Positions 45,426 through 54,197 of a DNA stretch of 64,000 nt are shown piece after piece (within the stretch, counting starts at the first letter, position 1; every line of letters starts with the position of its first letter). The notes beneath the pieces are model-generated. The model made no database searches. It was not told the origin of the DNA and saw only the letters and a list, made by a program, of their open reading frames with translations. The position numbers and the translations under genes were made by a program. Where the stretch lies: the NCBI GenBank assembly GCA_019307945.1, contig JAFDIS010000011.1, forward strand, positions 1 to 64,000, in the 5' to 3' direction. Origin of the DNA: Deltaproteobacteria bacterium (GTDB taxonomy: Bacteria; Desulfobacterota; DSM-4660; Desulfatiglandales; Desulfatiglandaceae).

Positions 45426-45626
45426 TCATTCTCTGCCGCCGGTATCTGCTTCCTGCTCCCGCAGCAGGTTCATCCGGTAGTAGAGGCCCCGGCGCTCCAT
45501 GAGTTCCTCATGGGTGCCCTGCTCCAGAACTCGGCCGCGGTGCAGGAAGATGATTAGGTCCGCCTCGCGGATCGTGGAAAGCCGGTGCGCCACTACCAGT
45601 GTGGTCCTGCTTGAGGTGATGCGGGA
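45426..45626 (-). pseudogene. C-terminal remnant of an ABC exporter ATPase (MsbA-like)
   Basis: Sixty-six codons on the minus strand encode the end of an ABC exporter nucleotide-binding domain: [20 protein letters not shown] (D-loop end and H-loop with the switch histidine) and then [20 protein letters not shown], ending [11 protein letters not shown] and a stop. The Walker A, signature and Walker B parts and all membrane helices are absent. In the same frame a TGA stops the reading 11 codons before RTT, and there is no start codon, so this is a relic left by a deletion. It lies between the LPP20-like gene and citrate synthase. Confidence 0.8.
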
Positions 45627-45865
45627 TCAGGCAATGGATGAGGCCCTCCGGAACGTCCAGCCTCTTCACGCAGAACTCCTCACGCGCGAAAGCCGAAAAA
45701 CCACCCCGACCCTCGTAGGGCCGGTCTCCCTTCTGGATACCACATCCCTCTCCGCGCGGGCAACGGCCAAAGATCTCTCCAGGCGTTTTGCCTTGGAGAG
45801 GGCCTGGGCTTTCTGCTATTATCCAAATTTTCGTAGAGGAAAGTCACGCCGACGGGGGAAGAGGA
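45627..45865. other. Upstream region of citrate synthase
   Basis: About 240 bases after the ABC remnant without a recognisable gene. A weak promoter, TTGGAG (45793-45798) with an 18-base spacer and TATTAT (45817-45822), lies about 45 bases before the gltA ATG. A GGGGGAAGAGG ribosome site precedes the start. Confidence 0.4.
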
Positions 45866-47155
45866 ATGGAACAGACGGTGAAGATCATCCTTGACGGAAG
45901 GACCTATGAGTTTCCCATCATTGAGGGGACCGAAGGGGAACGCGCCATTGACATCAGGAATCTCCGCAAGGAGACAGGGCTCATCACCCTTGATCCCAGC
46001 TACCCCAACACGGGAAGCTGCAAGAGCAGTATCACCTTCATGGACGGAGAGCGAGGCATCCTGCGGTATCGTGGTATCCCTATCGAGCAGTTGGCCGAGC
46101 AGAGTAGTTTCACGGAGACCGCCTACCTCTTGATCAACGGCGAGCTTCCAACCAGGCAGGAATTGAACCGCTTTTCGGTCATGTTGAACGACCACTCCCT
46201 GGTCCATGAGGACATGCGACACTTTTTCGAGAATTTCCCCAGGCGCGCCCACCCGATGGGCATCCTTTCCTCCATGGTGAACGCCCTGCGGGCCTTTTAT
46301 CCGGAACTCCAGGAGCGGACCGAAGAAGAGGAGATCGATATCACTTTCACCAGGCTCCTGTCCAAGGTCAGGACCATGGCGGCCATGTCCTACAAGATAT
46401 CACTGGGTCACAGGGTGGTCTACCCGCGCTATGACCTGACCTACTGCGCCAATTTTCTCAACATGATGTTCGACTCCCCGGTCAGGCCATATGTCATCGA
46501 CCCGGACTTGGTCCAGGCCCTCAATGTGTTCTGGATCCTTCATGCGGACCATGAACAAAATTGCTCCACCGCCGCCGTGCGCCTTGTGGGAAGCGCGCGG
46601 GTGAACCTGTATGCGGCGATTTCCGCGGGCATTTGTGCCCTGTGGGGGCCGCTGCACGGCGGAGCGAACCAGGCCGTGGTGGAGATGCTCATGGAAATCC
46701 AGGCCGCGGGCGGGGAACTGGAGCCTTTCCTGGCGCGCGCCAAGGATCGGGACGATCCCTTCAGGCTCATGGGGTTCGGCCACCGGGTATACAAGACCTA
46801 CGATCCGCGGGCCAAGATCATGAAACGGACCGCCCACCGGGTGCTCGCCAAGCAGAAACGGAGGGATCCCCTGCTGGAGATCGCGCTGCGGCTGGAGGAG
46901 GTGGCCCTGACCGATCCTTACTTCGTGGAGCACAACCTTTACCCCAACGTGGATTTCTACAGCGGCATCGTCCTGCGGGCAATGGGCATCCCCCTGAATA
47001 TGTTTCCGGTGATGTTCGCCATCGGCCGTTTGCCCGGCTGGATCAGCCAGTGGAAGGAGAGCGTGGACGACCCGGGCTGGAGGGTCCACCGGCCCAGGCA
47101 GATATACGTGGGTCAAGGGAAACGGGACTACGTGCCCCTGGAGCAACGCGGATGA
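45866..47155 (+). CDS. gltA: Citrate synthase
   Basis: A 429-residue enzyme joining acetyl-CoA and oxaloacetate. Catalytic residues are in ADHEQNCSTAAVRLVGS (first His), GPLHGGANQAVVEML (second His) and GFGHRVYKTYDPR with the downstream Asp region. Length is that of the regular Si-type GltA. The ATG at 45866 is behind a purine-rich site; upstream in-frame codons to 45788 look noncoding. It would operate in an oxidative or split citric-acid cycle with the frd genes. Confidence 0.95.
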   Translation: MEQTVKIILDGRTYEFPIIEGTEGERAIDIRNLRKETGLITLDPSYPNTGSCKSSITFMDGERGILRYRGIPIEQLAEQSSFTETAYLLINGELPTRQELNRFSVMLNDHSLVHEDMRHFFENFPRRAHPMGILSSMVNALRAFYPELQERTEEEEIDITFTRLLSKVRTMAAMSYKISLGHRVVYPRYDLTYCANFLNMMFDSPVRPYVIDPDLVQALNVFWILHADHEQNCSTAAVRLVGSARVNLYAAISAGICALWGPLHGGANQAVVEMLMEIQAAGGELEPFLARAKDRDDPFRLMGFGHRVYKTYDPRAKIMKRTAHRVLAKQKRRDPLLEIALRLEEVALTDPYFVEHNLYPNVDFYSGIVLRAMGIPLNMFPVMFAIGRLPGWISQWKESVDDPGWRVHRPRQIYVGQGKRDYVPLEQRG

Positions 47156-47210
47156 AATTCCCCATGTAAAGAAGGAAAACGTGATTCTCGGGAAAGGAGG
47201 AGGGAGCGGC

Positions 47211-47738
47211 GTGAATCTCGAACTCTTCGAACGGATGGAGGCCCCCCAACTTCGGAGCTACATCGCATTCCTGCTGTGGCACTATCGCGTGGTGGATGCC
47301 TTCTGGTTCATCAAGACGGCTGAACGATTCGATCTTGGAACCGCCGAGGAACTCAATGAACAGGTATGGTCCCGGGTGGCCGGAATGGCGGCCAGGGATC
47401 TCCTGGAGAGGTTCCCTCCCAAGAGGCGGGGCCTCGAGGGTTTCGTGGAGACCATGCGGTATTTTCCCTGGTGTATCCTGGTGGATTACCGCTTCCAGTG
47501 GAAGGACGGAGAGGTGATCCTGGAAGTACCTTCCTGTCCGGCCCAGGAGGCTCGCCTTCGGCGGGGGCAGGGAGAGTACGTGTGCAAGGAGATGCACCGG
47601 GGTGAATTCGAGGACTTCGCCCGGGAGGTGGACCCCGGCATCCGGGTGGTGTGCGATTTTGCACCCCCGGACCCGCATCCCGACGAGATGTTCTGCCGAT
47701 GGCGGTTCCGGATGGAGGATGGAAAAAACGGCACATAA
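47211..47738 (+). CDS. DUF6125-like conserved protein
   Basis: A 175-residue soluble protein beginning MNLELFERMEAPQLRSYIAF. The pattern LLWHYRVVDAFWFIKTAERF, then CPAQEARLRRGQGEYVCKEMH and DPHPDEMFCRWRF, fits the DUF6125 group found in anaerobes, whose function is unknown; cysteines in the C-terminal half could bind a metal. GTG 47211 is chosen behind GGAGGAGGGAG. It lies 55 bp after gltA in the same direction. Confidence 0.75.
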   Translation: MNLELFERMEAPQLRSYIAFLLWHYRVVDAFWFIKTAERFDLGTAEELNEQVWSRVAGMAARDLLERFPPKRRGLEGFVETMRYFPWCILVDYRFQWKDGEVILEVPSCPAQEARLRRGQGEYVCKEMHRGEFEDFAREVDPGIRVVCDFAPPDPHPDEMFCRWRFRMEDGKNGT

Positions 47739-47827
47739 GGTTTTCGGGCGTTTAAGAGGTAGGCCCAGCCGCGCGTGGGGGGAAAGAATACCTGCAAGCC
47801 TGTGGCATGCTCTACGGAGGAACCCTT

Positions 47828-49174
47828 ATGGCTCAGGATGAAAAGCAGGAACCGGACAGGCTCAAGCGGGAGTTGTTCAGCCTGGAAAGGACCCGACAGG
47901 AGGAACGGGAATGTCTCGTTTCTCTGCTAAGCGCCCTCGGGCTGGTTGCTCGAAAGCATGAGGCAATGGCTGAAAGCGTCACCGCCATCAGCCGAATGGT
48001 GAAAACGGATGGCGACCTGCCAATAGACGCCCTGGAGGAGCAACTCCGTGTCCTGAAGGACGCGCTTCTGGCCGAGGAAAAGGATGCCGCCCGGGAAAAG
48101 TCAACAGCCGAAGGGGCGGCCGAATTGCGCCATCGACTGCTGGAGGCGTGTCGCGATCTGCGAAAGGTGATGGCGACCATTCTGGAAGACTTTTATCCTC
48201 TGCCACGGGAATTGGCGGCCCGGGCCGAGTCGATCCGCATCAAGTGTCCGGAGGATGTCCCCAGGGAGGAATTCGCCAAGGCTACGGAAAGGCTTCTGGA
48301 TTTCGTGGAAACCTTGAAGGAGCGGATTCAGGGGGATCTCCGTTATGTCCACGAGGCCTTTTTTTCTCTCCTGGAGCACGTCAAGGAGATGGAGAAGACC
48401 CTTGCCCGAGAGTTTGCGGGGGAGGAACACCTCAAGCGGATCGCGTACTTCGAGATGGATGTGAACCGCGACATAGGCGCCATCATGGAGTCCTTCGACG
48501 TCTATACCACCATCGCGGGGATCAAGGAGGCCGTCATCCGGAAGCTGGAAAACATAAAGGCCGCGGTGTTCAAGCGGAAGAAGGAGGAGACCCGGCGGGC
48601 GGAGAGGGCGCGGGCCAGCATCCAAAAACTCCGGGAGCGGATCGCGCGCGCGGAAAAGGAGGCGCGCCGCATGTCCGAGACCGCGGAACGGCACAAGACG
48701 GCCGCCATGAAGGACAACCTGACGGGTCTTTACAACCGAAAGGCCCTGGATGAGCGACTCCGTGACGGGCTGGAACGGTTCGCCGGGCAGGGACCCTCGT
48801 TCTGTTTCATGCTGTTCGACGTGGACCGGTTCAAGGGGATAAACGACACCTTCGGTCATGTGGCCGGGGACACGGTGCTGAAAAAGGTGGCCGAGGCCCT
48901 TGTGGAGACGTTTCGGGAAAACGACTTCATCGCGCGGTACGGCGGGGATGAATTCGCCGTGGTGGTGGACGGGGTGGACGAAGAGATGGCCCGGCGCAGG
49001 ATCGGAGATTTCAATCGGAATCTAAAAAAGCGCCGGTTCGTTTCCAGAACCAAGGGTGAAATCTCCGTCACCGCGAGCGCTGGGCATGCGGTATGCCGGC
49101 CGGGAGATCGAGTCGAGGATCTCGTCGAACGCGCAGACCAGGCCATGTATGCCATGAAAAAGAAGGCAAGATGA
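47828..49174 (+). CDS. GGDEF diguanylate cyclase with helical sensor region
   Basis: A 448-residue cytoplasmic protein. Residues 1-300 are long helices with coiled-coil character and no membrane segment. The C-terminal GGDEF domain has DNLTGLYNRKALDERL, FDVDRFKGINDTFGH and the active-site RYGGDEFAVVVDG. An RxxD inhibitory site (REND) lies five residues before GGDEF. It should make cyclic di-GMP from GTP and be product-inhibited. GGAGG ribosome site. The stop overlaps the next small frame as ATGA. Confidence 0.9.
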   Translation: MAQDEKQEPDRLKRELFSLERTRQEERECLVSLLSALGLVARKHEAMAESVTAISRMVKTDGDLPIDALEEQLRVLKDALLAEEKDAAREKSTAEGAAELRHRLLEACRDLRKVMATILEDFYPLPRELAARAESIRIKCPEDVPREEFAKATERLLDFVETLKERIQGDLRYVHEAFFSLLEHVKEMEKTLAREFAGEEHLKRIAYFEMDVNRDIGAIMESFDVYTTIAGIKEAVIRKLENIKAAVFKRKKEETRRAERARASIQKLRERIARAEKEARRMSETAERHKTAAMKDNLTGLYNRKALDERLRDGLERFAGQGPSFCFMLFDVDRFKGINDTFGHVAGDTVLKKVAEALVETFRENDFIARYGGDEFAVVVDGVDEEMARRRIGDFNRNLKKRRFVSRTKGEISVTASAGHAVCRPGDRVEDLVERADQAMYAMKKKAR

Positions 49175-49470
49175 CCGCCCCGACCCCAGCCAGGGACCCG
49201 TCCCCCGTTACGACTTCCCAGGCCTTTCTCAACCATGCAGCTATCTCGCCGCTTCCCCGTGCCGTTGCCCGCGCCGTCAGGGAATTCACGAGCGAGGTCA
49301 GCCGCAGGGGGATGGATCGATACGACGTGTGGATGGCGCGGGTGGAGGAAACAGCGGCCGTCTTCTGCACCCTATGGGTCCCGGAGCATTTGCAGTGGCA
49401 GGAAGGCGCGGGCAACGGGTGGCGGTCCATGATTTCGTGTTGGGGATCCGGGACGGTTCCCTGGAGATGA
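49171..49470 (+). pseudogene. Truncated class V aminotransferase-like fragment
   Basis: The ATG overlaps the diguanylate cyclase stop. The first 60 codons read like the N-terminus of a class V aminotransferase: SQAFLNHAAISPLPRAVARA, then a helix ending VEETAAVF. After that the similarity stops and the frame ends. In the next frame a different fragment begins around 49410 (RVAVHDFVLGIRDGSLEM), which suggests deletion or frameshift. Best read as a decayed gene. Confidence 0.55.
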
Positions 49471-49699
49471 GCCCACGGATTTACGAGGTTTGCGCGGCGA
49501 GGGGGAGGAGACCTTCCCGGAGCTGGTGACCGCTTGCGACGCCGGTGGGGACGGTGCCGGCGTGGCGGGGGTGACATATCGCGGGGAGCAGGGCGGGGAA
49601 GGAATCATGTCCCCCCCTTTCGGGTGGAACGGAAGGGTGCTTTGTGGTGGAAAATCCGGGACCACCGCAACCACTTTGAGTCGATTCGGACCTGTTTCA
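49471..49699. other. Decayed stretch before the MinD-like gene
   Basis: Short coding-looking pieces occur in different frames on the plus strand, including FRVERKGALWWKIRDHRNHF near 49615-49680, which ends at a TGA close to the convergent stop. None joins into a gene. They look like leftovers of one or more small signalling genes. Confidence 0.4.
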
Positions 49700-50452
49700 T
49701 CAAGGCCTGCCGGTGAGCAGGCGTTGGGCCAGGGCCCTGACGGCCCGGGAGGCCTTTCCCTCCGGTGATTCCAGGAGAAAGGGGGCCTGTTTTCGCACCG
49801 CCGCGGGGACCGCCGGGTCCCGGGGGATGAATCCCAGGTAATTCAGCTCCAGTCCCAGGAACTGTTGGGCGGCCCTTGCCAGGGTCTCGAAGACCCTTGC
49901 CGCCTCCTCATCTCCGGCCGCCAGGTTGAGGACCACCCGGAAGTCTTTTCTTTCGTGATGCCTGTTGAGTACCTTGATCAGGGCGTAGGCGTCCGTGAGA
50001 GAGGCGGGGTCCGGGGTCAGGACCACCAGGTTTTGCCGGGCGAAGGTGTTGAACCAGACCACCGAGGAGCCGATCCCGGCAGCCGTGTCCAGGATCACGC
50101 AGTCGAAGTGGCGTGAGAGCTCCAGGATGAATTCCCCCAGCTTCGTCTGTTGTTCAGGCTCCAGCGCCGCCATTTCAGGGACGCCGGAGCTGGCCGGCAG
50201 AATGGCCAGGTTTTCCGCGGGGTACACGACCGAATCCAGCGGTTCCGCGGCCTCTTCCAGGACGTCCCGGATGGTCCTTTCCACCGAGAGTCCAAGCAGG
50301 ACGTCCACGTTGGCAAGACCCAGGTCCCCGTCCACCAGGAGGACACGTGTGCCGTTTCCGCACAGGGCATAGGCCAGGTTAACGGCGATGTTGGTTTTTC
50401 CCACGCCTCCTTTTCCGCTGGAAACGGCAATAATGGGGGGCTCCTGGTCCAT
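49700..50452 (-). CDS. MinD/ParA-type ATPase, FlhG-like
   Basis: A 250-residue deviant-Walker ATPase with SSGKGGVGKTNIAVNLAYAL at the N-terminus, the switch region LVDGDLGLANVDVLLGL and DCVILDTAAGIGSSVVWF. This fits FlhG/YlxH/MinD proteins, which place flagella or septa by nucleotide-driven dimerisation. No C-terminal amphipathic membrane helix stands out. The partner FlhF is not in the window. It lies 20 bp after the second diguanylate cyclase and is probably co-transcribed with it. Confidence 0.88.
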   Translation of the reverse strand: MDQEPPIIAVSSGKGGVGKTNIAVNLAYALCGNGTRVLLVDGDLGLANVDVLLGLSVERTIRDVLEEAAEPLDSVVYPAENLAILPASSGVPEMAALEPEQQTKLGEFILELSRHFDCVILDTAAGIGSSVVWFNTFARQNLVVLTPDPASLTDAYALIKVLNRHHERKDFRVVLNLAAGDEEAARVFETLARAAQQFLGLELNYLGFIPRDPAVPAAVRKQAPFLLESPEGKASRAVRALAQRLLTGRP

Positions 50453-50472
50453 GATTTCTCCCCGCGACCCTC

Positions 50473-51219
50473 CTATTCCTCCATGTCCTCGGCACCCCAG
50501 AGAGCGCGACGTTCCTCGCCGGTGACTTCCGTGGGCATGTCCTTTGCCCGATCCGGATCATAGATGACGCGGTTGCGTCCTTTTGCCTTGGCTTCCAGCA
50601 GGAGGCGATCAGTTCGCTCCAGAAAATCCTCCACGTTGAGGTCCGTCCGCCCCCGGTAGACATCCACGCCGAAACTTGCCGTCAGTCGTATTCGCTGTCC
50701 ATTCAGGTTCGGACGGCGTGCTTCCAGGGATGATCGCAGCCGCTCGGCCGCCGAGATCGCCTGGGCAAGACGCGTTCCGGGCAAAATCACCGCGAATTCC
50801 TCCCCCCCGTACCGGCACGCGATGTCGATCTTACGCAGGTTTTCCCGCCACAGAGTACAAGTGAATCGCAGGGCCCGGTTGCCGACCTCGTGCCCGTAAA
50901 GGTCGTTGATCCGCTTGAAGCGGTCCAGGTCGATCATGATGAGGCTGGTGGAGCGCCCGGTTCTCCGGGTGCGCTCCATTTCCACGGCCAGGGCCTCCCG
51001 GAAGTACCGCAGGTTGTAATATCCCGTCAGGGCGTCCGTGCGCACCAGTTCCTGAAGGCGGTCGATTTCCTCCCGGAGCCGACGTAATTCCCGGTCCACC
51101 GGGCAGTCCTGGACGTTGAGGGGGCAGCCTTTTGCGGGTTCGGAGGTGTAGGCCAAGGTCCAAATCCTCGGAAAGGCCTGCGCCTGGGGGTTCAGACGGA
51201 TTTGCGGCCTTCGGTTCAT
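50473..51219 (-). CDS. GGDEF diguanylate cyclase
   Basis: A 248-residue soluble cyclase. After an N-terminal segment with two Cys (GCPLNVQDCPVD) and a short coiled coil, the GGDEF domain shows DALTGYYNLRYFREAL, IDLDRFKRINDLYGHEVGN and the active-site RYGGEEFAVILPG. The inhibitory-site RKID lies five residues ahead of GGEEF. It should synthesise cyclic di-GMP. It is followed at 20 bp by the MinD/FlhG-like gene, which suggests a link between cyclic di-GMP and surface or motility placement. Confidence 0.9.
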   Translation of the reverse strand: MNRRPQIRLNPQAQAFPRIWTLAYTSEPAKGCPLNVQDCPVDRELRRLREEIDRLQELVRTDALTGYYNLRYFREALAVEMERTRRTGRSTSLIMIDLDRFKRINDLYGHEVGNRALRFTCTLWRENLRKIDIACRYGGEEFAVILPGTRLAQAISAAERLRSSLEARRPNLNGQRIRLTASFGVDVYRGRTDLNVEDFLERTDRLLLEAKAKGRNRVIYDPDRAKDMPTEVTGEERRALWGAEDMEE

Positions 51220-51477
51220 AGGAGGTTAGCAAAGATAAGGTGTTCGTTCAACCGCATATTTCGCGGAGACCCTACGTCACGAAGTGCAGGCCCGTAAATC
51301 CGATCCAGTGATGCGTGTGCCTGATCCCTGGAAAGATGAGGGTTTGCAGGGGATCCAACTTTTTGCTATCCTTAGCATGCTTGACCCTCCTCCAAGATAC
51401 ATTGGGTTGGTCCCGGGGCCTTTCCGGGGTGCCCCGGGGGTGGGGGGCGGAAGACCGATGAAAGTGTAGGGGTGCTC

Positions 51478-51729
51478 ATGAAGATCAAATTGAATGCATA
51501 CAAGTTTGCCGGGACCCTCAAACGGGAATTCTCCTCCATGGAGGAAGCCCAGGGAATCGCCCGGCTCATGTCTGAAAAATACCCTGACATGGTGTTCCAG
51601 CCGCACATCGAACTGACGGACAGTTCCGTGATCGATCTCACCGACATGGAAGAGGACGACACGGAGGAGTTGGTCTGGGACGAGTTGGAAAAGACGGTCG
51701 CGGATCTTAAGGATCTCGAGCAGACCTGA
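51478..51729 (+). CDS. Small conserved hypothetical protein
   Basis: An 83-residue acidic protein starting MKIKLNAYKFAGTLKREFSS. It has a mixed beta-alpha start and a strongly acidic C-terminal half (TDMEEDDTEELVWDELEK). No recognised family. The ATG has AGGGG seven bases upstream; a GTG six bases earlier is less likely. It lies 62 bp before the enoyl-CoA hydratase in the same direction. Confidence 0.65.
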   Translation: MKIKLNAYKFAGTLKREFSSMEEAQGIARLMSEKYPDMVFQPHIELTDSSVIDLTDMEEDDTEELVWDELEKTVADLKDLEQT

Positions 51730-51791
51730 AGGCCGGGGCCCTGCAAGCGGAGGGGCAGGGAAACGCTGAGGGTCCCGATGGAGAGGAGATT

Positions 51792-52583
51792 ATGGCCTAC
51801 GATACCATCGTGCTGGAAAAGAGTGCTCCCGTTGCAACCCTTACTTTGAATCGCCCGGAAAAACTCAATGCCGTGAGCTATGAACTCCTCAGGGAAACGG
51901 CCGCCGCCATTGATGAACTGAACGAGGAGGCGGCGGTCCGTGTGGTGGTGATCCGAGGCGCGGGCAGGGCCTTTTCCTCGGGCACGGACCTCCAGTCGCT
52001 GGGGAGCGGGAAGATCGACCGCTCCCGTCCGGGTTACCGCTATCACCTGACGCGACTTCAGGAGACCTTCAGCAGGATCGAGCGGCTGGAAAAGCCGGTC
52101 ATCGCCCAGGTGCACGGCTACGCGCTTGGCGCGGCCATGGAACTGATGCTGGCGTGCGATTTTCGTATCGTTGCCGCTGATGCGGTCATGGGGCTGCCCG
52201 AGGTCCTCTACGGCATAGTTCCGGACCTTGGGGGGTGCCAGAGGCTCGTACGGGCGGTGGGCCTGCCCAAGGCCAAGGAACTTGTGATGACGGGAAGGCG
52301 GCTGAAAGGCGATGAGGCGGAACGAATCGGGCTCGTGCACAGGGCCGTTCCGCCCGAAGACCTGGAGGGAGAGGTCCGGGCCTGGTGCGAGGAATTCCTG
52401 AGGTTGCCGCCCCTGGCCGTTGGGCTTGCAAAGCGGGTGGTGGACAAGAGCCTGGACACGGACATGATGACATCCCTCGACAGTAATGCCCAGGTCCAGA
52501 GCATGCTGCTTTGCACCGAGGACTTCCGGGAAGCCATAGGGGCCAAGCTGGAAAAGCGCCCCCCTGTCTTCAAAGGCAGATAG
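51792..52583 (+). CDS. Enoyl-CoA hydratase/isomerase
   Basis: A 263-residue crotonase-fold enzyme. The oxyanion-hole segment is GAGRAFSSGTDLQSL, and both catalytic acidic residues of hydratases appear to be kept: the Glu in GYALGAAMELMLACD and the Glu in GLPEVLYGIVPDLGG. It should hydrate enoyl-CoA or isomerise a double bond in a beta-oxidation or aromatic-degradation route; the precise substrate is unknown. GAGGAG ribosome site. Confidence 0.9.
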   Translation: MAYDTIVLEKSAPVATLTLNRPEKLNAVSYELLRETAAAIDELNEEAAVRVVVIRGAGRAFSSGTDLQSLGSGKIDRSRPGYRYHLTRLQETFSRIERLEKPVIAQVHGYALGAAMELMLACDFRIVAADAVMGLPEVLYGIVPDLGGCQRLVRAVGLPKAKELVMTGRRLKGDEAERIGLVHRAVPPEDLEGEVRAWCEEFLRLPPLAVGLAKRVVDKSLDTDMMTSLDSNAQVQSMLLCTEDFREAIGAKLEKRPPVFKGR

Positions 52584-53062
52584 GGTTTGGGCGTGGGCTC
52601 TTGAGGGACTTTTGCCTGAAAGGCATGTTGAATGCTAAGTTGAGATGGTACCGGGGTTATGGGCTTGCCTGGAAATGGGCGTATCTTATCGACAAACCAT
52701 CACCTGAGAAAATTCTAACGGACCATCCATTTTGATTTATCCGCTCTACACGGAGGGGAAGACGCCTGCGGATGCCACGGCGATGTCTTTTTACCTCCGC
52801 CACTCGCTCCCGAGAGCCCTGCGCTGCATGTGGATCGCGGGATCAATGTGCCGGATCAAAGGCCCCCCCGGGAGCCTCAAGCATCACGTGAGGCAGGAAG
52901 AATCGGGCGGGATGCTGGAGGAGGCCGTGAACAGGGAAGCGTGGGGGGATCTGAAAATAGGCCGGTATCCGTCCGAGTGAGAGGTCTTTTACCGGATCGA
53001 TGGGTTGTGGATTCAGGGGGCACAGATCATCGTCGGTCTTCAACAGATGGTGCCGCCGTCTT
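52584..53062. other. Gene-free region between enoyl-CoA hydratase and inositol synthase
   Basis: About 480 bases between converging genes. An 82-codon frame at 52732-52980 has no proper ribosome site and no recognisable content. A hairpin-like GGCCCCCCCGGGAGCC stretch lies near 52862. I see nothing else. Confidence 0.4.
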
Positions 53063-54169
53063 TCAATCGCTCCGTTCCCCACGGATGAAGGCCTCCGTGC
53101 GCGCGTGGGCCTCGGCATCGGTCCATTGCCGCGGGGGATGCTTCATGAAATAGGCGGAAGGTGAGTAAAGAACACCGCCCTTTCCCCTCTCAAGGGCCAG
53201 CTTGCAGCAACGAATTGCATCGATCACCACGCCGCCCGAGTTGGGAGAATCCTCCACGGAGAGCCGGAGTTCGAGGTTCATGGGCACGTCACCGAACAGC
53301 CTCCCTTCCATCCGGATAAAGCAGATCTTGTTGTCCTTCTGCCACGCCACCCAGTCGCTGGGACCGATGTGGATGTTTTCCGCGTCAAGACGGTCCTCAC
53401 CCAACTGGGACTGGACCGATTCCGTCTTTGACCTTTTCTTGGACTTGAGCCGGGACCGGTCCAGCATGTTGAGGAAGTCCGTGTTGCCGCCCGTGTTAAG
53501 CTGGTAAGTCCGCTTGAGCCGAACCCCTCTTTCTTTGAAGAGGTTCGTCAGAACACGGTGGACGATGGTGGCCCCCAACTGGCTCTTGATGTCGTCGCCT
53601 ATGATGGGAAGACCACGTTGTTCGAAGCGCCCGGCCCAGGCCGGGTCGCTGGCGATGAAGACAGGCATGCAGTTTACGAACCCAAGCCCCGCCTCCAGGG
53701 CACACTCGGCGTAGAATCGCGCCGCCTGCTCGGAGCCCACGGGTAGGTAGTTGAGCAGGATCTCGGCCCCCGACTCCTGGAGGACCGCCACCACCTCTTC
53801 GCGGTCGGGTTGCGGCGCGCTCGCAGGGACGAATGTGTATTTTTCATCGTAGTTTTTCATGTGCGGCGCCAGGCCGTCCAGCACCCGGCCCATCCTGACC
53901 TTCACGCCCTTGGGCGGCAGTTGGGGATAGATGGGCCTGGTACAGTTGGGCGGCGCGAAGGCGGCCTCGGCCAGATCCTTTCCCACCTTCCTTTCGTCGA
54001 TGTCAAAGGCCGCGACCACCTCGATATCCCCCGGACGATACCCCCCGATATCCCAGTGCATGAACCCGATGGCGTCTAGTTCCGTTTTGTGCCGGTAATA
54101 TTCGATCCCCTGGATCAGTGCGCTTGCGCAATTGCCCATCCCGACGATGCCGATGTTGATTGTGTCCAT
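53063..54169 (-). CDS. ino1: myo-Inositol-1-phosphate synthase
   Basis: A 368-residue NAD-dependent enzyme that turns glucose-6-phosphate into L-myo-inositol-1-phosphate. The NAD site is GIVGMGNCASALIQGIEYY right at the N-terminus, and the family signature NTGGNTDFLNML is near residue 225. Length fits the short bacterial/archaeal type. The start at 54169 is fixed by the Rossmann strand. It follows the DUF6178 gene by 28 bp in an apparent operon. Products may be phosphatidylinositol-type lipids or inositol-phosphate osmolytes. Confidence 0.93.
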   Translation of the reverse strand: MDTINIGIVGMGNCASALIQGIEYYRHKTELDAIGFMHWDIGGYRPGDIEVVAAFDIDERKVGKDLAEAAFAPPNCTRPIYPQLPPKGVKVRMGRVLDGLAPHMKNYDEKYTFVPASAPQPDREEVVAVLQESGAEILLNYLPVGSEQAARFYAECALEAGLGFVNCMPVFIASDPAWAGRFEQRGLPIIGDDIKSQLGATIVHRVLTNLFKERGVRLKRTYQLNTGGNTDFLNMLDRSRLKSKKRSKTESVQSQLGEDRLDAENIHIGPSDWVAWQKDNKICFIRMEGRLFGDVPMNLELRLSVEDSPNSGGVVIDAIRCCKLALERGKGGVLYSPSAYFMKHPPRQWTDAEAHARTEAFIRGERSD

Positions 54170-54197
54170 TCCCGGTTTTTCTCCTTGCAGGTTCCGC

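Noticed and set aside
52732-52980. 82-codon frame between enoyl-CoA hydratase and inositol synthase
   Set aside because: No ribosome site, unnatural composition and no recognisable motif.
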